NCBI GenBank assembly: GCA_903958915.1 | Contig: CAJBVC010000908.1 | Span: 1 to 14,283 of the forward strand | Direction of reading: 5' to 3' | Length of the DNA: 14,283 nucleotides | Source of the DNA: an uncultured beta proteobacterium | GTDB lineage: Bacteria > Pseudomonadota > Gammaproteobacteria > Burkholderiales > Burkholderiaceae_C | Part shown: piece after piece, positions 10,929-14,283 of the stretch | Position numbering within the stretch: position 1 is the first letter of the stretch | How the letters are laid out: each line of letters starts with the position of its first letter | The notes under the pieces: generated by a model | Database searches by the model: none | What the model saw: only the letters and a program-made list of their open reading frames with translations | What the model was told of the DNA's origin: nothing | Made by a program: the position numbers and the translations under genes

Positions 10929-11810
10929 CTACTGAACCACTGCATTGTCCGGCAACAATGTAAACCGGTGATGAAGGAACTCCGTCAAGCCGAATAGCTC
11001 CAAAAGCGCTCGCAACCTCGAGGCTGCTTGTGGATTGGTCGTTTTGACGCGGCGCGCGATGATAAGTTCATTCTTCATGCTGTGCTCCCAACCCACCAAC
11101 TCGGTCACCGTGACGTCATAGCCCATGGCCTCCAGGTACAGGCAACGCAGCACATTGGTCAGTTGGCTGCCCACTTCACGGGTATGCAGCGGATGCCGCC
11201 AGAGTTCGGCAAGCGTGGTGCGTTTGAGATTGAGTGCCTTGTGCGCATTCAGGCTGCGCGCGATTTCCGCCTGGCAGCACGGCACCAGCACCATGGCCTG
11301 CGCCTCCTTGCGCAATCCGAACGCGATGGCGTCATCGGTCGCCGTATCGCAGGCATGCAAAGCTGTGACGAGATCGACCCGCGCGGGCAAGGCTAATGCA
11401 GTCGTTGCATCCAGTACGCTCAGGTTGACAAACGTCATTCGATCAAATCCGAGGCGCGCTGCCAAAGCCTGCGACTTTTCGACCAGCTCCGAGCGCGTCT
11501 CGATGCCGTAGATATGCCCGCTGCCCAACGCCTTCAGGCACAAGTCGTACAGGATAAACCCAAGGTAGGACTTGCCCGCGCCGTGGTCCGCCAACGTCAG
11601 CGACTTGCCATGCCCCGCCCCGAGTTCGTGCATTACTTTCTCGATAAACTGCACCAAATGGTTCACTTGCTTGAGTTTGCGACGTGAATCCTGGTTGAGC
11701 TTGCCGTCACGCGTCAGGATGTGCAGTTCTTTGAGGAGCTCTATGGATTGCCCGGGCCTCAATGCATCCGCCAATGGATTCACTTCCTGCAGTGGTTTGC
11801 GATGCTTCAT
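10929..11810 (-). CDS. SAM-dependent methyltransferase (Methyltransf_32-like)
   Basis: A 293-residue protein with a Rossmann-type methyltransferase core. Motif I is LTLADHGAGKSYLGF (71-85), followed by an acidic YGIETRSELVEKS strand-2 end, HACDTATDDAIAFGL and the VPCC motif (LVPCCQAEI). The HACD-ATD and PCC combination is the pattern of the PF13679 group, which includes METTL25-type and TRM13-like enzymes, so an RNA substrate is conceivable but not shown. The start ATG 11810 overlaps the stop of the DUF1415 gene (ATGA, 11810-11807) and has no good Shine-Dalgarno of its own, which indicates translational coupling. A longer frame to 11858 would run through the coding end of the neighbour and is rejected. 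The substrate is unknown. Confidence 0.82.
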   Translation of the reverse strand: MKHRKPLQEVNPLADALRPGQSIELLKELHILTRDGKLNQDSRRKLKQVNHLVQFIEKVMHELGAGHGKSLTLADHGAGKSYLGFILYDLCLKALGSGHIYGIETRSELVEKSQALAARLGFDRMTFVNLSVLDATTALALPARVDLVTALHACDTATDDAIAFGLRKEAQAMVLVPCCQAEIARSLNAHKALNLKRTTLAELWRHPLHTREVGSQLTNVLRCLYLEAMGYDVTVTELVGWEHSMKNELIIARRVKTTNPQAASRLRALLELFGLTEFLHHRFTLLPDNAVVQ

Positions 11811-12391
11811 GGAGCAGCTTTGCCAGACCCGCCGGCTTGCACCCCCAGCGCGTCCCAACCGGAACGACCCATCCGCAGCATGGTGGCCATATTGTTTGCA
11901 AATATCGACTCTGCATTTGGAAACGCCTGTACTGCGCGGTCAATGCTGGCTTCGCGCAGCAGGTGCAGTGTGGGATAGGGTGACCGGTTGGTGCAATTGG
12001 TGACGTCGTCGGGCTCGGTATCTGCAAACTGGTACCGTGGGTGCAGGCTGGCGATCTGAAAAACCCCTGCATACCCCCACTTCGCCAGCATGCGGTTGGC
12101 TTCAACAAGCAAGCTGTTGAATTCCAGGAACTCGCCGAAGCCTTCGGCAGCGATCAACAAGGTGGTGTCGCGCACCTCCGGCGGTGAGTCCGCGAGGGCT
12201 TCGAGCTCGCATTTAAGGTCCGCCAGCATGTCCCTGAATCCGACAGCGCGGCTGACTGCGTAGTGCACCTGGTTCTTGACATCCACCGACTTGGCGAACG
12301 GACACAGGTTCAATCCAATGACCGCCTGACGCAGCCAGTGACGGGTGTCGTCCACCACCTGGGCATCCGCAGGTGCGGCCTGACGGGTCAT
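11807..12391 (-). CDS. DUF1415 family protein
   Basis: A 194-residue cytosolic protein of the conserved but uncharacterised DUF1415 family. Signature parts are GLNLCPFAK (26-34), LLIAAEGFGEFLEFNSLLVEAN (quoted as LLIAAEGFGEF and then LEFNSLLVEAN), ASLHPRYQFAD and YPTLHLLREASIDRAV at about residue 139. The cysteine in the CPFAK motif and the histidine and arginine of the second half look like conserved polar positions, but no catalytic mechanism is known to me. The ATG at 12391 overlaps the stop of the preceding gene by ATGA (12391-12388), and its own stop overlaps the methyltransferase start in the same way. These couplings suggest the three proteins are made together. Confidence 0.9.
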   Translation of the reverse strand: MTRQAAPADAQVVDDTRHWLRQAVIGLNLCPFAKSVDVKNQVHYAVSRAVGFRDMLADLKCELEALADSPPEVRDTTLLIAAEGFGEFLEFNSLLVEANRMLAKWGYAGVFQIASLHPRYQFADTEPDDVTNCTNRSPYPTLHLLREASIDRAVQAFPNAESIFANNMATMLRMGRSGWDALGVQAGGSGKAAP

Positions 12392-13035
12392 ACAAACTGG
12401 TTCGGTTGACCCACAATCATTTTGGCCATCTCGTCCAGCAGATCACTCGAAATGCGTTCTGCACCGATGGTGGTCTGCAGAACCTCAAAACCCGATGCGT
12501 TGGCCACACGAAAACGCAACTGTGCTTTATCGTGGTCCGCGGTGACCATCAAGTTGCCGCGTGCCTGCATCACATAGTCAAACCGGATGGCCTGCAGGGA
12601 GTTCTTTTCGGGATGGCGAATTTCCTTGCGCTCATGCTTCACAGCGCCAGCGGCGATTCGTTTTTCAACGCGTTCCAGGTCAGGCGGGAAGTTGACGCTC
12701 ACCGACCCCGAAGGCGCGGTACCTTCACGAACAACAATATCCCAGCCCATGGCAATGAAGTCGAAGACTTCCTTGTCGCGCAGCATCTTCTTGCGTGAAT
12801 CCGGACGGAAAGCGCATAGTTTCATGGCGGGCCAATGCGTCTTGCCATCGATGGACAGGCGCGGACCGTCCGGCGCAATGACATTGAGTTGCTTGGCCAA
12901 TTCCGCAACATACAACCACACGGTCTTGCTCGCCAATTCGGTTTTAGCCCGGTTCGATTCGTGCAACGCCCCATCGGCGACCTGTTGGGATTGAAGCGCT
13001 GTCGCCTGCGACTTCAACTGATTTAGAAAGCTCAC
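12388..13035 (-). CDS. Conserved hypothetical protein, first gene of the three-gene overlapping unit
   Basis: A 215-residue soluble protein with no signal peptide or membrane segment. I recognise it only as a conserved Burkholderiales hypothetical. It opens with a short helix rich in Gln and Ala (MSFLNQLKSQATALQSQQ), has many aromatic and charged residues in the middle (KTVWLYVAELAKQL, DFIAMGWDIVV) and a repeated beta-like C-terminal half (QAIRFDYVMQARGNLMVTA). The start is GTG 13035, with GGAGG four bases upstream of GTC-GTG. A possible -10 TAGAAT lies at 13072-13067, but no clear -35 is seen, so it may also be read from the dgt promoter. It ends in an ATGA overlap with DUF1415. No function is proposed. 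Confidence 0.8.
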   Translation of the reverse strand: MSFLNQLKSQATALQSQQVADGALHESNRAKTELASKTVWLYVAELAKQLNVIAPDGPRLSIDGKTHWPAMKLCAFRPDSRKKMLRDKEVFDFIAMGWDIVVREGTAPSGSVSVNFPPDLERVEKRIAAGAVKHERKEIRHPEKNSLQAIRFDYVMQARGNLMVTADHDKAQLRFRVANASGFEVLQTTIGAERISSDLLDEMAKMIVGQPNQFV

Positions 13036-13097
13036 GACCCCTCCATAAACGCATCATACGTGGGTCATTCTAGCGATGCGGCGCGATGTTTTCTATC

Positions 13098-13128
13098 GAG
13101 TTGTCCTCAATTGCAGAGTTGCCCTCAA
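13098..13128 (+). repeat. 13-bp direct repeat spanning the dgt stop codon
   Basis: GAGTTGTCCTCAA (13098-13110) and GAGTTGCCCTCAA (13116-13128) differ at one base and are 18 bases apart. The second copy contains the dgt stop codon (13127-13125, minus strand). It looks like a small local duplication in the gap between dgt and the next gene; no regulatory role is evident. Confidence 0.6.
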
Positions 13129-14283
13129 ACAAACAGTGTCGCCCCTGTCAGGCGCTGGTGCTCCCGCATCGCAAACCGGTCGGTCATGCCCGCAATGTAG
13201 TCGGCCACCACCCGTGGAACAGGGTTGGACGCGGTGCCGTCTGCTGACGAATGCACGGTCGCCCGGGCAGCAAACCCTGCCTGCATTTCTCGGGGACGCT
13301 CGCAATACAGTGAAAAGAGCTCTTGCACCACCTGTTGCGCCAGCGTTCGCTGGCTGACCACCTGGGGATGACGGTACAACTTGTCCATGAGAAAGGACTT
13401 GAGAGCCAGAGACCGCTCGCGCATCGGTTTGCTAAATTGCACGAGTGCAGGCAAGCGTCGCACCTCGTCAACTCCTTGCGGCTGTGCCGCTGTGACTGCT
13501 GCTGAGGTTGCTGCAATAACGTCATAAACCTGTGCACTCAACATGAGGCGGATTGACTCGTACAGTAGACGCCTTGCATGCACCGGTTGGGCAAGGTGCG
13601 GATGGCTGGCCAAAGCAAGTGTTCGAAACTCTTCCACCAACGGCAATTCCTGCAATTGCTCCAAAGAAAGGAGCCCGGATCGCACGCCATCATCGACATC
13701 GTGCGCGTTGTAGGCGATTTCGTCAGCCACATTGCAAAGTTGCGCTTCCAGACTGGGCTGTCCATTGCACAAGAAGCGGTTGGCAATCCCACCAGGCTCG
13801 CTGGCCTCCAGCACCTGCGCGTTGGCGCGGGAACAGTGCTTGAGGATGCCCTCACGCGTCTCAAAGGTCAGGTTCAGCCCATCAAACTGCGGGTAGCGCT
13901 CTTCGAGTTGGTCGACCACGCGCAGGCTTTGCAGGTTGTGCTCAAAACCGCCGTGCCCCTGCATACAGGCGTTGAGCGTGTCCTGCCCTGCATGGCCGAA
14001 TGGCGTGTGTCCGAGGTCGTGTGCCAGCGCAATCGCTTCCACCAGATCTTCATTCAAGCCCAGCGACCGCGCAATGGATCGACCCAATTGGGCTACCTCA
14101 AGGGAGTGCGTCAAGCGGGTGCGAAACAGGTCACCCTCGTGGTTCAAAAACACCTGCGTCTTGTAGACCAGGCGCCGAAACGCTGTGGAGTGGACTATGC
14201 GATCACGGTCGCGTTGGAAATCGGTGCGGGTCGGAGCGACAGCCTCCGGATAACGCCTACCACGCGAATGGACGGGATCACAG
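13125..14283 (-). CDS. dgt: Deoxyguanosinetriphosphate triphosphohydrolase-like protein, 5' end outside window
   Basis: HD-domain dNTPase that removes triphosphate from dGTP or related dNTPs, acting in nucleotide-pool control. The reading frame is open to the right edge: it enters as DPVHSRGRRYPE, then DRIVHSTAFRRLVYKTQV, the usual N-terminal region of the family. Only about the first ten residues and the start codon are missing. Metal-site residues are seen in RLTHSLEVAQ, LAHDLGHTPFGHAGQ (the HD pair) and CNVADEIAYNAHDVDDG (late Asp). An internal Met (14153) would drop the conserved N-terminus and is not the start. It ends with LTGATLFV and TGA. Many proteobacterial members of this subgroup are called dGTPase-like because substrate specificity differs from E. 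coli Dgt. The gene is probably the first visible member of the minus-strand block to its left. Confidence 0.93.
   Translation of the reverse strand, partial: CDPVHSRGRRYPEAVAPTRTDFQRDRDRIVHSTAFRRLVYKTQVFLNHEGDLFRTRLTHSLEVAQLGRSIARSLGLNEDLVEAIALAHDLGHTPFGHAGQDTLNACMQGHGGFEHNLQSLRVVDQLEERYPQFDGLNLTFETREGILKHCSRANAQVLEASEPGGIANRFLCNGQPSLEAQLCNVADEIAYNAHDVDDGVRSGLLSLEQLQELPLVEEFRTLALASHPHLAQPVHARRLLYESIRLMLSAQVYDVIAATSAAVTAAQPQGVDEVRRLPALVQFSKPMRERSLALKSFLMDKLYRHPQVVSQRTLAQQVVQELFSLYCERPREMQAGFAARATVHSSADGTASNPVPRVVADYIAGMTDRFAMREHQRLTGATLFV

Overview
The window looks like a betaproteobacterial chromosome, most likely order Burkholderiales and close to Comamonadaceae (Rhodoferax/Polaromonas-like). 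This rests on the gltB-gltD, DUF1415 and dgt protein sequences, the SlyB-like lipoprotein and the ~60% GC of the right-hand part. It has two unlike parts: an AT-richer accessory segment at the left (about 1-2946, roughly 40% GC in lines sampled by eye) and a conserved housekeeping block read on the minus strand (about 3235-14283).

Left part, plus strand: three tightly packed genes. The first is the C-terminal 51 codons of a protein resembling the epsilon (catalytic) subunit of adenosylcobalamin-dependent glutamate mutase. The second is a GlmL/MutL-family ASKHA ATPase, the accessory protein found with glutamate mutase. The third is an AMP-forming ligase most like the exosortase A-associated acyl-CoA ligase type. 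They abut or overlap by a few bases and read as one operon whose start lies outside the window. The best inference is a pathway that makes a rearranged amino acid such as 3-methylaspartate and activates it through an acyl-adenylate, as a building block for a larger product. This is the most novel part of the window.

A 288-bp seam without a supportable gene (2947-3234), holding a nested hairpin that may end transcription from both sides, separates the segment from the glutamate synthase genes gltD and gltB. gltB is intact, but gltD has one in-frame TAG that cuts off its last 109 codons.

A REP-associated tyrosine transposase (RAYT) element with perfect 23-bp inverted ends (9555-10419) lies just upstream of the predicted gltB promoter. 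Its other end contains the stop codon of a glycine-zipper outer-membrane lipoprotein gene. Further right, a conserved hypothetical protein, a DUF1415 protein and a SAM-dependent methyltransferase are joined by two ATGA stop/start overlaps. The 5'-truncated dGTPase-like HD hydrolase gene (dgt) runs off the right edge. No tRNA, rRNA or CRISPR array was seen.
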